Shown: positions 34,986-46,200, counted from the stretch's first letter. The stretch: DNA of 64,000 bases from Topomyia yanbarensis (GCF_030247195.1 NC_080672.1:363746271-363810270); one strand, 5' to 3'. The notes: generated from the letters alone by a model not told the origin. Translations and numbers: made by a program.

Positions 34986-36600
34986 AGCCTGTAGATTGCG
35001 CCAATAGTTGCAGTGCTTGGTTGAACCCCAAGACCGTATCTTTACCTTCATCCAACTTGTTGAAATTTAATAAAGCAAGCTCAGGACCAACAAAGTTGAT
35101 CTCTGCGGCTGCTCTGGCCAATTTATCGGTTTGCAGTAATATCCGGAATGTCCGGACACCCAAACGAGGTTGATAGTATTGTCAATGTTAAGTTCTTCTA
35201 GTTGAATTCGACATGCAATCACTAGGTTGGACCGTGATTTGTCCGAGCCAAGGATGCAAAACGCCTACCTTTTCTGCGGCTGTAATTTTTCTGCCTACAT
35301 TCTCATTTCTCTTTCGACGCTGCTGTCGTTCGCTAGGGCAGGACGCCCAGCGCTGTACGGCAGTCTGTAAGCAAAGCAGTAACATGACAAAAAAATACTG
35401 CCCCCAGTACAGCCACCAGACGCGAGCGGTACAGCTTCTCTTTCCTTATTTTACACTTTTTAATATTTTTAATCTATTCAATATTTTTAATCACAAACGA
35501 CGACAATAAATGCGGATCGTTTACGCCACGACCGGCAGTAACGCTTTCGTGCGGGCCTCGCCCTTTGACTATGCAGAGAAAAGTGTACAAAGCGAGAGAA
35601 CAAATTTACTACGCCACACTCTTACCGAGCAGTCGAAGTACAGCAGCAAAACAAAAATGTATTCTACTGCTGTACGGGAAAATGTACTTGGTTTGGCTAC
35701 CGTTCTGGCAAGAGCTGTAGTGATGCGTCGCTGTAGCGGGCTGTACGGCTTGTGCAAATGTAAATATACCGAAAAAAAGAGAGCTGGTACGTAACAGGCA
35801 ACTTTCGTTTGTTGTTGTCTCTCTGTATGGCTTGACTACCACTTCTCTCGAGAGGGAATTTTCGAATGGAATGTTCTGTTGCGAAAACTACATGTGAGTG
35901 TAATATCGCTACGAGAAAGAATTTCTTCGCCCCGTGTAATCATTTGTGACCACAGTGTTCTAATGTCCAACATGCTGCAGTCTGTATGCACATGATGATA
36001 TTTCTTGTTTAAATTGTATGTGTGATGGTTTGATATTTAGAAAGGCCTCAAGGGCAGCAGTCGGAGTTGTATTGAAAGCATCAGTCAACGCCATGAGCGC
36101 CATTCTTTGCAGATGGTTAAACTTTGACTGGACCGTCATCACTTCTCCCCTATAGCATTACACAATGACGACAGTATTGGACGTACACATGTCGTGTAAA
36201 TCCAATATATGTATTTGGGTTTGAGACCCCAGGTATTTCCAAAAGCTCGTTTGCATTGCCCAAAGGCCATGCAAGGTTTATTAACTTTGAACTCAATGTA
36301 AGCAGACCAATTCAGTTTGGAATCCAATATAACTCCAACGGCAGCTCTTACTTCTTGTTGCATTAAGTCGAAGATTGTTCCGATGCAAAGTCCAGTAATT
36401 AGTATTTGGTAATCGTCAGCAAACTCGTACTCAACTTTCTTATCTCTGCATGTCTCAGTGATGAGCAAATAATGCGGTTACTAAGCATTGCGTTTATCCA
36501 ACGTAGACTGGAAGGACACATAGTCAAAAGCACCCTCAGTATCTAGCAATTCACCTAAGATGTTGAGATGTAATTACCCGCAAAAAATATGGCAATTGAA
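34986..36600 (-). pseudogene. LOA-like RT and RNase H remnant
   Basis: From 36600 downward: an EGAFDYVSFQS palm start (about 36480-36545), YEFADDYQILITG with an intact ADD core (about 36395-36430), LGVILDSKLNW-like sequence (VGVILDSKLNWSAYIE, 36280-36330), then WGLKPKYIYWIYTTCVRPIL and LNIKPSHIQFKQE near 36020-36060. A weak tail up to PSREKW follows (about 35845). RNase H resumes at about 35260 with NLVIACRIQLEELNIDNTIN then LVWVSGHSG and ends NYWRNLQA. The N-terminal half of RNase H is missing. Stops occur throughout. Confidence 0.7.
35262..35842. other. Unclassified 0.58-kb block replacing the start of LOA RNase H
   Basis: It lies between two recognisable parts of the LOA remnant. GCTGTACGGC, GCAGTCTGTAAGC and GTACAGC words recur in both orientations. 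Frames of 60-95 codons have no recognisable domain. It may be another insertion accompanied by a deletion. Confidence 0.4.
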
Positions 36601-36725
36601 AGACTCATTTACTTGGATGCCAGCAATCAGTAGTTTAATTTCATTGATTGGTTCCAATGCTGTCATCAGATGGCGTAGACTTTCATTGTGTTGGCACATG
36701 TGAATTTGGCATAAACTATAATGGA

Positions 36726-39700
36726 CTATGCCCAAAACTTCATCTTCAACAAACTAATACCCTTCACGACAATTTGCAATGTTCCAATTTCTTCTCCCGG
36801 ATCCGTTATGGAGAAAATCGGTGCATCAATCGTTTTGATATTTTCGACCTTGGGTTCTTGTATTTCATGTCTCAGTTTAACTTTAGCATACCTGCAATAA
36901 TGACAGCTAGAATCCGGAAAACTTAGAAACATCATTCGCAAACATTCTCACCCGATTTCCGCGCAGTCAGTTTGTTTCTCATGTACCACGATAAACTTCA
37001 GTGTATCGTCTTCACTCGGTTGCAGCATCTTTCGCAGTAATTCCCGTCGTTTGGGGTGCTTCTTTTCGTCAAGATCAACCACAAAGCTATAGTTGAAAGC
37101 TAGTTCAAGCGACTCATTCGTCGATATCGAGACCAGTTTGGTCTCCACTTGGTAGCCCCTCATATCGAGAAATCCAACAAGCTCGACGTAAATGTCCCGT
37201 ACGTTCAGGGTAAACAGTTTGTCCAGTGCCTTTTTCTCCCACCGGATCGTAAGGATCTCGATGGCTATTTGCTCCGAGTGCTTTTGTTCCATTACCTGCG
37301 AAGAGGATCTTGTTTGCATATTATACGAGTTCATTTTTTGGGTTTTCTTCTTACCTTGGAGTATGCGCGTATTCGCTGTTGCATCTCTGGAGAGTGGCCA
37401 AACAGTCCCGCGTAATTTTTGCGCATCTCGTTCCCGTTGGGGGGTTCTACACGAATGAAGCCAAGCAAAATGTTTTAAAAGGATGCAAGTAAATTTGAAA
37501 TCGTTTCAGTTAGATAGCCGACTTGTGTGCACTATACTTGGTAAAAACTATTTTTTCCATTAAGGAGAAAATTGTTTAAAACCGCGTGAAAAACACAACA
37601 CCTATAACAAAATTAGTTATGGAATTTGACTGATGTCCCGCAAAACAATAGTTTTTACCAAAAAAATTCTCCACTAAAGAGAAATATAGTATAGTGCAAT
37701 CCGCGGCTAGCTTAGTCCTGCCACTAACTTAGGTTAGTGTCGGATTCTGATGAGACGAAGCCGAAACGCAAATTCATAACTAATTTGGATTGTGTGATTT
37801 TTTTAATTTGTTTCAACCTGTGAGGTCCGATGTGCCCGATGCATTTTCAGTGGCCGCGTATTCTGCCCTTTGAAAAGATATTCTCCTCCGATCTGACGAT
37901 GTTATTGAAGCGGTAGATATGAGCGATGGCCTCGCTGGTGTATAGGGATTCGACTGAATGTCGTATGATTTGAACTTTTCCTGAAGTCGAGATAAATTTT
38001 GGAACTCTACTTGAACTCGGATCATATTGGGCACGGAGTATTGTACTTACTCTCAGTTTTGTCGCTATCATGCTGGTCGCGTTGGACACCAGAAGGGCAG
38101 CATTCCCACAGCTCGGCTCCGAACTTCTAGCATTCTGCTCCAGCAATTGAGTCTTCTCCCTGATGTTGATGCCAACACGTTTCACAGACATTCGCCGATG
38201 ATCCCAGTCGGATTCATTTTCTCGAATCTTTGGTGGTGATTCGGTAGTTTCCTTGAATGCAAGTGCTTTTTATTAGATTTGAAATTATGGGCGAAAACGT
38301 TTGTATAGCTTAATTATACCTTAATATGAGCTTTTGTTAAATGACGGATAGGAATTTGAGATACCGGAGAGACAACATTTTCATTATTATCATCGAGCTG
38401 AGTTTGAGTTTGAACATGTTCTTCATTTTTTACGAGTTGAGTTTGGATGCCAATTTCAATGCGTTGCAGCTATTTGAAAATTTGTAATATTTTAATAAAG
38501 ATAGAGCATTACAAAAATACTTTAGAAGATACTTATAGGTTTCCAGAATACAGTGAAATTGAAGAATTTTTGTCAGTTGTTATCAAAGTAAATTGAATTA
38601 TATTTGTTCTATTTAGTTAGTTCTATTATATTCCTGGTAACATTCTACTATTTACGGTAGAGTAAGGGAAAACTTTCATATAGTAATAAGCGAGAGAAAG
38701 GAAGATTTAAGCCACAGACATATCTTAACGTACCGGTGAGGAGCCATCATCTTTTACAGGGGAATCTTAAAAAGGACAATCATTTCAGAATAAGTCTATA
38801 CATAGTTGGTTAGTCAACAAAATACCTTCCAAACGATTCAGATTTTTCTCTAGTAACGTTTTCTCTTCTGCCAAAACTTCATTCTCGGTACGTAATCCTT
38901 CCAACATAATGGAAAGCGCGTCGTTATCCAACTGTAGTGACTTCAATTTCTCCAGCAAAGTCTTTTGGGCGTTCTTCGCAACTGCCTCTTCTTCCTGCAA
39001 GGTCTGGATCTGAATAGCAAGCTCCTCGTTTTTCCTACGCAATTCTTCCAGCTGGTACCGCAATAGTTTATTTTCGTCAACTATCTTAGTGTAACTTTCC
39101 TGCTGACGCTTGAGATAGTCTCGTTCAATCTGAAAAAATAAAATTTGTTAATCGCTATATTCCAATAGAAAAAGTTCACCGCGCTTTATACCTCAACTTC
39201 TGACATGTGCTCTCTTAATTTTTCAATGTTTTTCTTCAGCCTCTCACATTCATCAAACAGATGAGTGTTTTTATCCTTCTCACTCCTTATTTTTTGTTCG
39301 AGTTCAGCTGAAAAATCAATTTAATCATAATATCACATAAGTATGGTCATCTCCGCTCTCACTTTGCTTGGCTAGTTCAGCGTCTAGTGCACGTTTTTCC
39401 GCTTCCTGTTGATTCTGCATCTTTCGCTGCATGTCATTCAACTGACGGGTTAAGTTGATCATCTCCATGTTCTCCTCTGCATTCTGCCGCATAATTTCAT
39501 AGGACAACTTCTCTTCCAGTTGACGCTCAATGAGCGCAGCTTTTTCCTTCTCGTTTTGTATTTCCTGCATAATCCAAAATCATTAAAAAAAACTGTTAAA
39601 AACGCATATCTCAAAATGTTTCACCTTATTCAAAAATTTCATATCAATTTTCATTTTAACATATTCCGCCTCGTTGGCAATTTTTTCCTCTTTTAGCTTC

Positions 39701-40410
39701 TCACAATTTCGACAGCTTTTCGGACCCTTGTGATCACTACTTCTAGAGGAGGTACGATCATCTTCGGAAGAAGAATCCACCGTACTCCGATTAGCACCAA
39801 AGTAGCGTTCATTGCCATTATCATTTGACACCGATGCAGCCGTGGTTGTTGGTTGCTCCTCCTTAGGTCGACGAGCACTACGGTACCGTTGGTTGTAATC
39901 TTCTCGCTTTTCTCGGGAACTCTTCCCGTCACTTCTCCTCAAAGCTTCCAATTTGTCGTGCAGTTCTCGCCTCTGTGTTTCCAAGCTTTGAATGTTGCTG
40001 AAATTAATTTTGATAAAGCACATCGCTGTGCATAGAAATTCACCACCTAACCTATGGTTGCTCGAAATGTCCCCCTTCGATCGGTGCTTACTACTCTCGC
40101 TGGACAACCGCAGTAGCTTGGTCTTTAGCTTCTTGATGACCAGTTCCTGCTCCTGATTACGTTTCTTAACCGTGAACGTCTCATCGCACAGATTGATGTA
40201 CTTATCCTCCAGCTCTTTCCGACTCAGTTTGGATACCACCAACCGATGGTTAATTAGATGCTTCTGACACAGATCCATCGGTACCTTGAAATTTTCTGAG
40301 TACGGTGAAGCACTAGTGGGTCGCTTCTTCCTACGAGGTAATCGATTAGCTAGCAATTTGATGCAAACATTGTCCAAAACTTACCCATTATGGCCACCGT
40401 CGTTACTCAT
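36726..40410 (-). CDS. Rpgrip1l: RPGRIP1L/fantom-like ciliary protein, 13 exons
   Basis: Exons in coding order: 40410-40385, 40330-40052, 39997-39625, 39564-39363, 39307-39192, 39129-38826, 38765-38734, 38469-38320, 38251-38051, 37980-37818, 37446-37355, 37295-36952, 36891-36726. All introns are GT..AG, mostly 54-70 bp. They join in frame to 815 residues starting MSNDGGHNG. Residues 44-86 (RKELEDKYINLCDET, IKKLKTKLLRL) match the conserved RPGRIP1 family start. A CRNC motif lies near residue 200, and heptad-rich coiled coil fills about 225-435. Residues 650-800 form a C2-like RPGR-interaction domain (IAIEILTIRW, FVVDLDEKKHPKRRELLRKM, TLKFIVVHEK, then EIGYAKVKL). Known role in the family: transition-zone assembly in cilia. 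The usual central C2 domains are not seen. The LOA remnant begins about 125 bp past the stop. Confidence 0.78.
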
Positions 40411-41287
40411 GTCGGTTGCGAACAATAGATTTGAACTAACTGGCACAATAATATTGTACTGTAATTACAAGTATTTAGGAAATTTCATAATTTTTATTCT
40501 CGAACCGAGTCGAGAATATTTGATTTATTAGCAAAATGTTGATATTTTTATCGGTTACCAATAGTGACCGGAGTAACAACCAAACAAAACATGACCACGC
40601 GCGTGTTTCACGCTAGAAGGCGTGCGCGAGTTCGCAGAGGCGTACGTAACATTTTCCCTTTTTTGCCTGTGGCGTTTTTCCGTTGAAAAAGACCTTTGTG
40701 GAGGGTTGCAACGAATGATGCACTTTCGAGCAGAAGTGGTAAATTAATGAAGCACTGTTCTATGAATCCAGTGCGACTCACTCTGTGTTTTTTAAAACGC
40801 AGATGAATCAGCAACCGGTTGAAAATCTTCTTAATAAAGCATCACACATATACAGTTTGATGAGTGGTGGTGGTAGCTTCGCCCGCGTTCCTTGTCTTTG
40901 GTGTCACATATGCAATTAATTACACGGGAACAAATCATTTCCTCGAAATAGGAAAATTGCCTCATGATCTAATGAACATAGTATATTTTCTTTTATGAAT
41001 ATAAACTTTGAATAAAATGCACGATTTCATGAGTTATTTTCCTTTTTTCATTTTTTGCTATCTTGATGACGTTTTCTTGTTGCTATTTATAAAAACGTGT
41101 TTTAACTCTGTAGTGTGAACATAGTATAACGCTATCTAGGCATTACAATTTTTCAGTTGACTTTAAATAATGAATCATAGGTCCTGAAATCATGATTCGA
41201 GCTTCAGTTAACTTAAAATCTTAATCATGAATAATTCAAATTCATTAATTATATTTATTAACGATTCATGATTAAGGGTACAAACTT
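40411..41287. other. Upstream of the RPGRIP1L-like gene, no further gene seen
   Basis: It presumably holds the minus-strand promoter and 5' UTR. No clear core promoter was picked out. Beyond about 40950 the DNA is AT-rich, with ATGATT/AATCAT words near 41165-41275. Confidence 0.35.
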
Positions 41288-41691
41288 CCCAACAAACATT
41301 TCGTGGTTTTATAAACGTTTTAACAGTTTCTTTATTCAGCTCTAGCTGAACATTGGAAATATACGTGTAATCATATATCGTTTATTCCACCCTTAAGCAT
41401 CTGGATTTGGAGAATTTATTCAGCTTGTCTGATTAAGACACATGAAAGAACAATTCTTCAGCACCTATAAAGCCTGAAGAAAACCACAGTTCAGCTTTAT
41501 CAATAAACCTTTTCGTTACCGCTATTCAGCTGAGAGAATTATCATAGGAAAATTGTTAAAAAAGACATTTATTTCAAGTTACACACACGCCATCAATCTT
41601 TTTGGAAGCCATATTCTTTTATTAGTGTTACGTTACAGTTAGAGAAAAATTGTATTACCTTGTTGGATATCATATAACGTACCTGGAGATC

Positions 41692-41746
41692 CGAACCAGC
41701 AACCTGTTGAATACTAAGCACTTACCTTACTGTCTGCACCAATCTT
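41692..41746 (-). other. tRNA-like (pol III promoter-like) segment
   Basis: The minus strand contains TTGGTGCAGACAGTAAGG and, about 30 bases later, GGTTCGGATCTCC, resembling A and B boxes. It does not fold into a convincing tRNA by eye. It resembles the segment at 43990-44040 in the same element. Confidence 0.3.
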
Positions 41747-41889
41747 GGATACATCGAATGCTTAAGATTTCACCGATGTACCGACAAGTCTAGGCTGCTG
41801 AATAGAGCCTGTACAAAGGCTACAGTAGCCTTCTATATCTATTCTATTTCCAAGGTGAGGATTTATGGTTGTCACAAAACATTTAGATA

Positions 41890-42061
41890 ATGGGGTTTTC
41901 GATTGATTGACACCGGTGTAGTGGAGTGCACTGAAACTGCACCGTTTTTGCACTTTCTAGCAGAAGTGCAGAAAACTGGGCATGTTCCATTGACACTTCT
42001 GCTAGAAAGTGCAAAACCAGTGCAATCCACTACACCGGTGTCAATCAATCGAAAATCCCAT
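41890..42061. mobile_element. 172-bp palindromic MITE
   Basis: ATGGGGTTTTCGATTGATTG at 41890 pairs with the complement ending CCCAT at 42061. The arms run through GACACCGGTGTAGTGGA and contain TTTGCACTTTCTAGCAGAAG. They are almost complementary over their whole length. No ORF is present. Confidence 0.75.
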
Positions 42062-42408
42062 AAGTAAAAATGGGTGTTATATGAACGTGGTGGTAACTGA
42101 ATGATGAATTGAAGCCATTTATAATTCTAAAGTGGTAATCTCCTCAATTTATTTACCACTCCCTACCAAACGATTTTCTTTCCATTGTGATTTTTTTGGT
42201 AAGCGGAAGTTGCTGTTCGAATTCAATAGTTTATTTTTTTATATCAATTAAGTTCGCCAGCGTGAATAATCATTTCATTGTACCTTTGTTTGCAAGTCGA
42301 TGGATAGAAAACAATCATGGTAACAATGCTGGTGCCAAAAATTATAGCATCGTTGGAACAAAAAGTTTCTCTTGTGTTCAATATGAAAATATTCTTGTTT
42401 CACAAGTA

Positions 42409-43711
42409 CACCGTGTCCAATAAATTCTCATACACTTCTTCAAAGGCATTGTTGTTGTGTACGCACAACACATATATTAGCTATGTATTGGTGACATGTT
42501 GTACTATGTTTGCACTATTACTGACATGATAACATACATTCTTTCATTCAGTTTACATTTTCTACCGACGATGAAGGAATTCCGTGCCGTGGTGATAAAA
42601 AAATGTTTGGCTGGTGAGCGCCCGGGCGCTATTTTCAAAATTTTAAAGAGTGTTGGAGTAAAGCGCGATTATGTTTACCGGACCATCCAAAGGTACCGTG
42701 ACACTTGCTCATTGGATGACAGAAAAAGATCCGGCCGCCCTCGTTCGGTAAGGACTGGACAAGTGGTTAAAGTCGTGAAGGAACGGATTAGGCGAAAATC
42801 TCAGCGCTCTGTTCGGAAAATGGCTGCTGATCTGAATATGTCGAAATCATCGATGCACAATATTTTAAAACTCGACCTGGGACTGCAAGCTTTCAAGAAA
42901 CGTAAAGTACACGGAGTTTCGGAAGCTTCCAAGGAAAAAAGACTTGAAAGAGCAAGTGCTATCCTATCACGGCACGCTGGGGAAGAATTTATATTTTCTG
43001 ATGAAAAATTATTTGTCCTGCAGCAATCTCACAATGTCCAAAATGACCGATTGTGGGCTGTCACTTCCAGGAATGTGTCAGATAGTGACAGGAATATTCC
43101 TCGATTCCAAAGCGCCGGTGCAGTGATGGTTTGGGGAGCAATTTGCAAGCGTGGAAAATTTCCGCTTGTTTTCATCGACAGAGGCGTTAAAATTAACGCT
43201 GTGTATTATAAAACTGAAGTTTTAGAGAAAATCGTAAAGCCAAGTGTGCAAACAATGTTTGGAAATGACCATTATGTGTTTCAGCAGGACGGAGCGCCTT
43301 CCCACACAGCGAATGTCGTTCAGAGCTGGTGTCGGAACAATTTGAACGACTTTTTGGCGAAGGACGAATGGCCTCCCAGCTCTCCGGATCTTAATCCCTT
43401 GGACTATTTTGTGTGGTCATACATGTTGTCGAAGATCAACGAATACAGAGTGTCCAATATAACCCAATTCAAAACCGTAATTCAACGGATTTGGGACGAA
43501 ATGCCGATGGAAGCCGTGCGTGCCGCTTGTGATGGTTTTGAGAAACGTCTAAAGCTGGTGAAGAAATTAAAAGGCGGTGTCATTCCAAAACATATGCTGT
43601 AAATGATCAGTATTATATAGCATCACAGTATAAAAAATTTCAATAAAATTTAACTTACCAATACAGAATAATTTGGGTTTCATTTTGTATGAGAATTTAT
43701 TGGACACGGTG
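42409..43711 (+). mobile_element. Complete DD37D (maT-like) mariner transposon with an intact ORF
   Basis: It has 26-bp inverted ends, identical by eye, starting CACCGTGTCCAATAAATT (42409-42434 and 43686-43711). They are bordered by TA on both sides (42407-42408, 43712-43713). The 1,303-bp length, single uninterrupted transposase and matching termini are what a potentially mobile copy should have. Confidence 0.92.
42571..43602 (+). CDS. Mariner-family transposase, DD37D
   Basis: The frame encodes 343 residues from the ATG at 42571 (MKEFRAVVIKK). It is open upstream to 42496, but the 42571 start matches usual transposase lengths of 330-350. The N-terminal half has two helix-turn-helix blocks (AIFKILKSVGVKRDYVYRTI; SVRKMAADLNMSKSSMHNIL) joined by a GRPRS hook. 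The catalytic triad is complete: Asp in FIFSDEKLF, Asp in VFQQDGAPSHT, and Asp in SPDLNPLDYFVW. Thirty-seven residues lie between the last two, giving DD37D. The enzyme would cut and paste the element at TA sites in the nucleus. No frameshift or stop was found. Assignment to maT rests on the spacing. Confidence 0.93.
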   Translation: MKEFRAVVIKKCLAGERPGAIFKILKSVGVKRDYVYRTIQRYRDTCSLDDRKRSGRPRSVRTGQVVKVVKERIRRKSQRSVRKMAADLNMSKSSMHNILKLDLGLQAFKKRKVHGVSEASKEKRLERASAILSRHAGEEFIFSDEKLFVLQQSHNVQNDRLWAVTSRNVSDSDRNIPRFQSAGAVMVWGAICKRGKFPLVFIDRGVKINAVYYKTEVLEKIVKPSVQTMFGNDHYVFQQDGAPSHTANVVQSWCRNNLNDFLAKDEWPPSSPDLNPLDYFVWSYMLSKINEYRVSNITQFKTVIQRIWDEMPMEAVRAACDGFEKRLKLVKKLKGGVIPKHML

Positions 43712-43989
43712 TAAACAGACCGTTTCGAATTAAAAGGTAAATTTACATAAACGAGGGCGCGTGTGATTTGGTAAACTTGTACATTGAAAAACTGTAAATC
43801 GTGTATTTCCCGTGGTGAAAGCTCAGTACATATAAAAAAAACTAAATAAACTTTCTTTATTTTTTTATTCATTTATTGATCTATTGCTCCTTAACTGTAA
43901 TATATGCAAAACATCTCAATTGGAATATACCGAAATAATAAAAAAAAATCCTTCACTTAATAGTAAAAAAAATTGTGTGTGTATTGGGA

Positions 43990-44045
43990 CTCGAACCCAG
44001 GTCGGTTGCCATTCCTCATGATTTGCTAATCGCGCCAATTTTTGT
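43990..44045 (-). other. tRNA-like (B-box) segment
   Basis: The minus strand reads ATTGGCGCGATTAGCAAATC and later CTGGGTTCGAGTCCCA, a good B box and T arm. The acceptor stem does not pair. It is probably a tRNA-derived relic in the 41288-44432 element, not a working tRNA. Confidence 0.4.
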
Positions 44046-44514
44046 AGTAGTTACAATTACCTTTGTTAAACACATAATTCAGCTAAAAGTCAAAGGTGGT
44101 ATAACGGCAAATGTAAAGGTAGAAACAACCTTTTGAAGACATGTAGTGCAGCTTAATGATTAAAGGTAATACTATTGGTAACAGCATCGTTTTTTCAACT
44201 CGCAATTCAGTCTAATTAAGATGGTTGAATAAAAGCTTTAATATTGTCACTATTACATTTATTAGCAGTATAGTTCAGCCTAGTTGGAACTGGCGAATAC
44301 TGGATTTTAAATAGGCTGAATAAACTGTTAATGTTTAAATAGTTCAGCGAAAGTTTTATTCAGCTTACATAACCTTTAATCTGCTTTAAATCAACACGTA
44401 GCCTTACAGTTCAGCTCCTAATGTTTGTTGGGTTCATATTTATGCTATTTCTTAACGACAACTAAACTAACGCATTACATTTTATGAAAATGATTATTTT
44501 ATATTATAGAACAT

Positions 44515-44940
44515 AAAAACGTTTTTAATCCACCTAACAGTGTGATGGGACATTTCTTATAACTCTAATCACTCTCTTCGGATATTATATCGATTAGGCA
44601 TATTTAGAATTTTATGTTTCGCGATGTTTTTGATAACACATGCAGAGAACTTAGAACTGAAATTGCAGCTCTTGATATCTCGCTACCTCTGAAGTGCATG
44701 TGTGCATAGTTCAAATTTTACTTCGATATCGCCTTTTTCTAAAAGTGACTTCCCAGTAGTATCTTTGATTGGAATTATTCTCATCCTAATGCCAAAGAAC
44801 AAATAAAAAACTCTCGAACCCCGTTAACGAAAATCATCATCACTGGAATTTTCCTCTCCACGAAACTTTTCGATAACCTTCCGTCACTTGTGTTTGTACA
44901 CTGGGTGCACGCTGCTCTGAAAATCTAACAAAATCGTTTT
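44515..44940 (+). repeat. Mosquito-type interspersed repeat, copy 2
   Basis: It is a direct repeat of 625-1275 without the about 260-bp extra segment. It runs from TTTTTAATCCACC to CTGCTCTGAAAATCTA. Confidence 0.7.
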
Positions 44941-45209
44941 AGGGCACCAGCGGGTCTCATTCCAAGCACTTGCGCAATTTTCGGCGGGTTAAATCTGTAA
45001 AGAATTCTAAAAACTAACCTCTATTCCATAATTTTCAGTTCAGCAATTCGAGAAATCGTGCTCACCGCAAGCCATGAAAAAAACTGCGTTGTGGAGCGAT
45101 GGTCACTACTCCGTTTACTAAAGTTATTAATAATTCTCAAATAATTTTTAAATTTTACAATCTTATTAGGAAAAGTTGTTTAATAAGCTTCTGTAATATT
45201 GTGTAGGAA

Positions 45210-46200
45210 AAACCTGTTTTAATCCACCTTGAGGTGAAATTGTGCCTTTCTTATTTCTCCAAACTATGATTTAATAGCTGGTTCGTACAATATAACATTA
45301 TTCAAATGTCTTTCATTCTTATTACACTTGGTAAGTATATATAAGAGCACCTTTTTGCATTCATCGCGGTATCGGTTTGAATCGGAGTTTTCTATGTGAT
45401 AGCACTCCACAACCCGTAACTCCGGAGCCGGAAGTCGGATGGAGATGGAATTTAATATCAGTTTCCGGGGACGCAACACCTTTCATTTGAGACTAAGTTT
45501 ATCAAATCGGTCTAGCCATTTTCGAGAAACCAATATAACCGTTATCCTGAATTTGGAGGCTTCCGGAACCGTCGATGGTGGCCAGTGTGGCCAAAGAGAC
45601 TTTGAATGACTGTTGGTGACCTAGATCTACAAATTCAACAGGTGTGTTTACATTTTGGAAAAAATTTCACCTTTTTACATTCATCGCAGAATTCGTTTGA
45701 ATCGGGATTTGCTGAGTGATCGTACGTATCACCCTGTAATTCAGGAACCAGAACTCGGATCCACACAAAATTCAACAGCAGCTGATGGACCTTTCATTTA
45801 GAATCAAGTTTGTCAAAATCGGTTCAGAAAATTCCGACAAACCGATGTGGACAAATCAACAAATTTTGTTTTGTAACTATACTCTTCAACTCGTAATCCG
45901 GAACAAGATGTCGGTTGAAAATGAAATTCAATAGCAACCTATGGGAATATTATACCTTTCATTTGAATCTTAGTTTGTAAAAATCGGTTCAGCCATCTCC
46001 GAGAAACCGATGTGGACATTTTGTTAACAAATCCGCACATACACACACATACATACATACATACATACACACATACATACACACAGATATTTTGCGATCT
46101 CGGCGAACTTAGTCAAATGTTATATGAGACTCGGCCCTCCGGGCCTCGGGTAGAAAGGAGCAATTGCATAAGCTTTCTATATGAGAAAGGCAAAAGAATA
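45210..46200 (+). repeat. Degenerate repeat built of CCGGAAGTCGG-type modules
   Basis: Related modules of about 150-320 bp each contain a CCGGAACCGGAAGTCGG-like word (45423, 45745, 45899), ACCTTTCATTTGAATC and AATCGGTTCAGCCATCTCCG. They end in an (ACAT)n tract, CTCGGCCCTCCGGGCCTCGG and TATGAGAAAGGCAAAAG. Non-coding. Other copies: 46480-49180 and 54495-54755. Confidence 0.75.
46028..46087 (+). repeat. (ACAT)n / (AC)n microsatellite
   Basis: A run of ACAC and ACAT units lies at the 3' tail of the preceding repeat. Shorter equivalents occur at 4868, 49024 and 54682. Confidence 0.9.

Larger units (their letters stand above)
27040..36600 (-). mobile_element. LOA-clade (Lian-like) retrotransposon remnant split by an RTE element
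   Basis: Minus-strand RT and RNase H fragments at 34986-36600 continue, after removal of 27287-34985, into the C-terminal domain at 27048-27286. The two sides share AGCCTGYA at the junction (27279-27286 AGCCTGCA, 34986-34993 AGCCTGTA), a likely target duplication. The region between RT and RNase H is additionally disrupted at about 35262-35842. Clade assignment is by motif recognition. Confidence 0.7.
41288..44432. mobile_element. 3.1-kb composite element with CCCAACAAACATT inverted ends
   Basis: CCCAACAAACATT (41288-41300) is mirrored by AATGTTTGTTGGG (44420-44432). The similarity resumes further in as AACAGTTT..TTATTCAGC on both sides (about 41323-41342; 44305-44330 inverted). TTCAGC/GCTGAA words are frequent inside. 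It contains a palindromic MITE, a complete mariner and two tRNA-like segments. No own transposase is recognised. Confidence 0.6.

Noticed and set aside
27040..36600. Treating each RT fragment as a separate host gene
   Set aside because: The domains are retrotransposon endonuclease, RT and RNase H with stops, frameshifts and target duplications, explained fully by nested elements.
37847..38051. Reading through after KLR in the RPGRIP1L-like gene (VSTILRAQYD..)
   Set aside because: A GTAAGT donor at 38050 and an acceptor at 37981 give a 70-bp intron. The spliced frame then continues through the last exons, whereas read-through meets a stop.
43990..44045. Functional tRNA gene on the minus strand
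   Set aside because: The B box and T arm are good, but the acceptor stem does not pair and the D arm is poor.
46028..46087. Short regularly spaced repeats that could suggest a CRISPR array
   Set aside because: They are a simple ACAT/AC microsatellite without unique spacers, in eukaryotic DNA.
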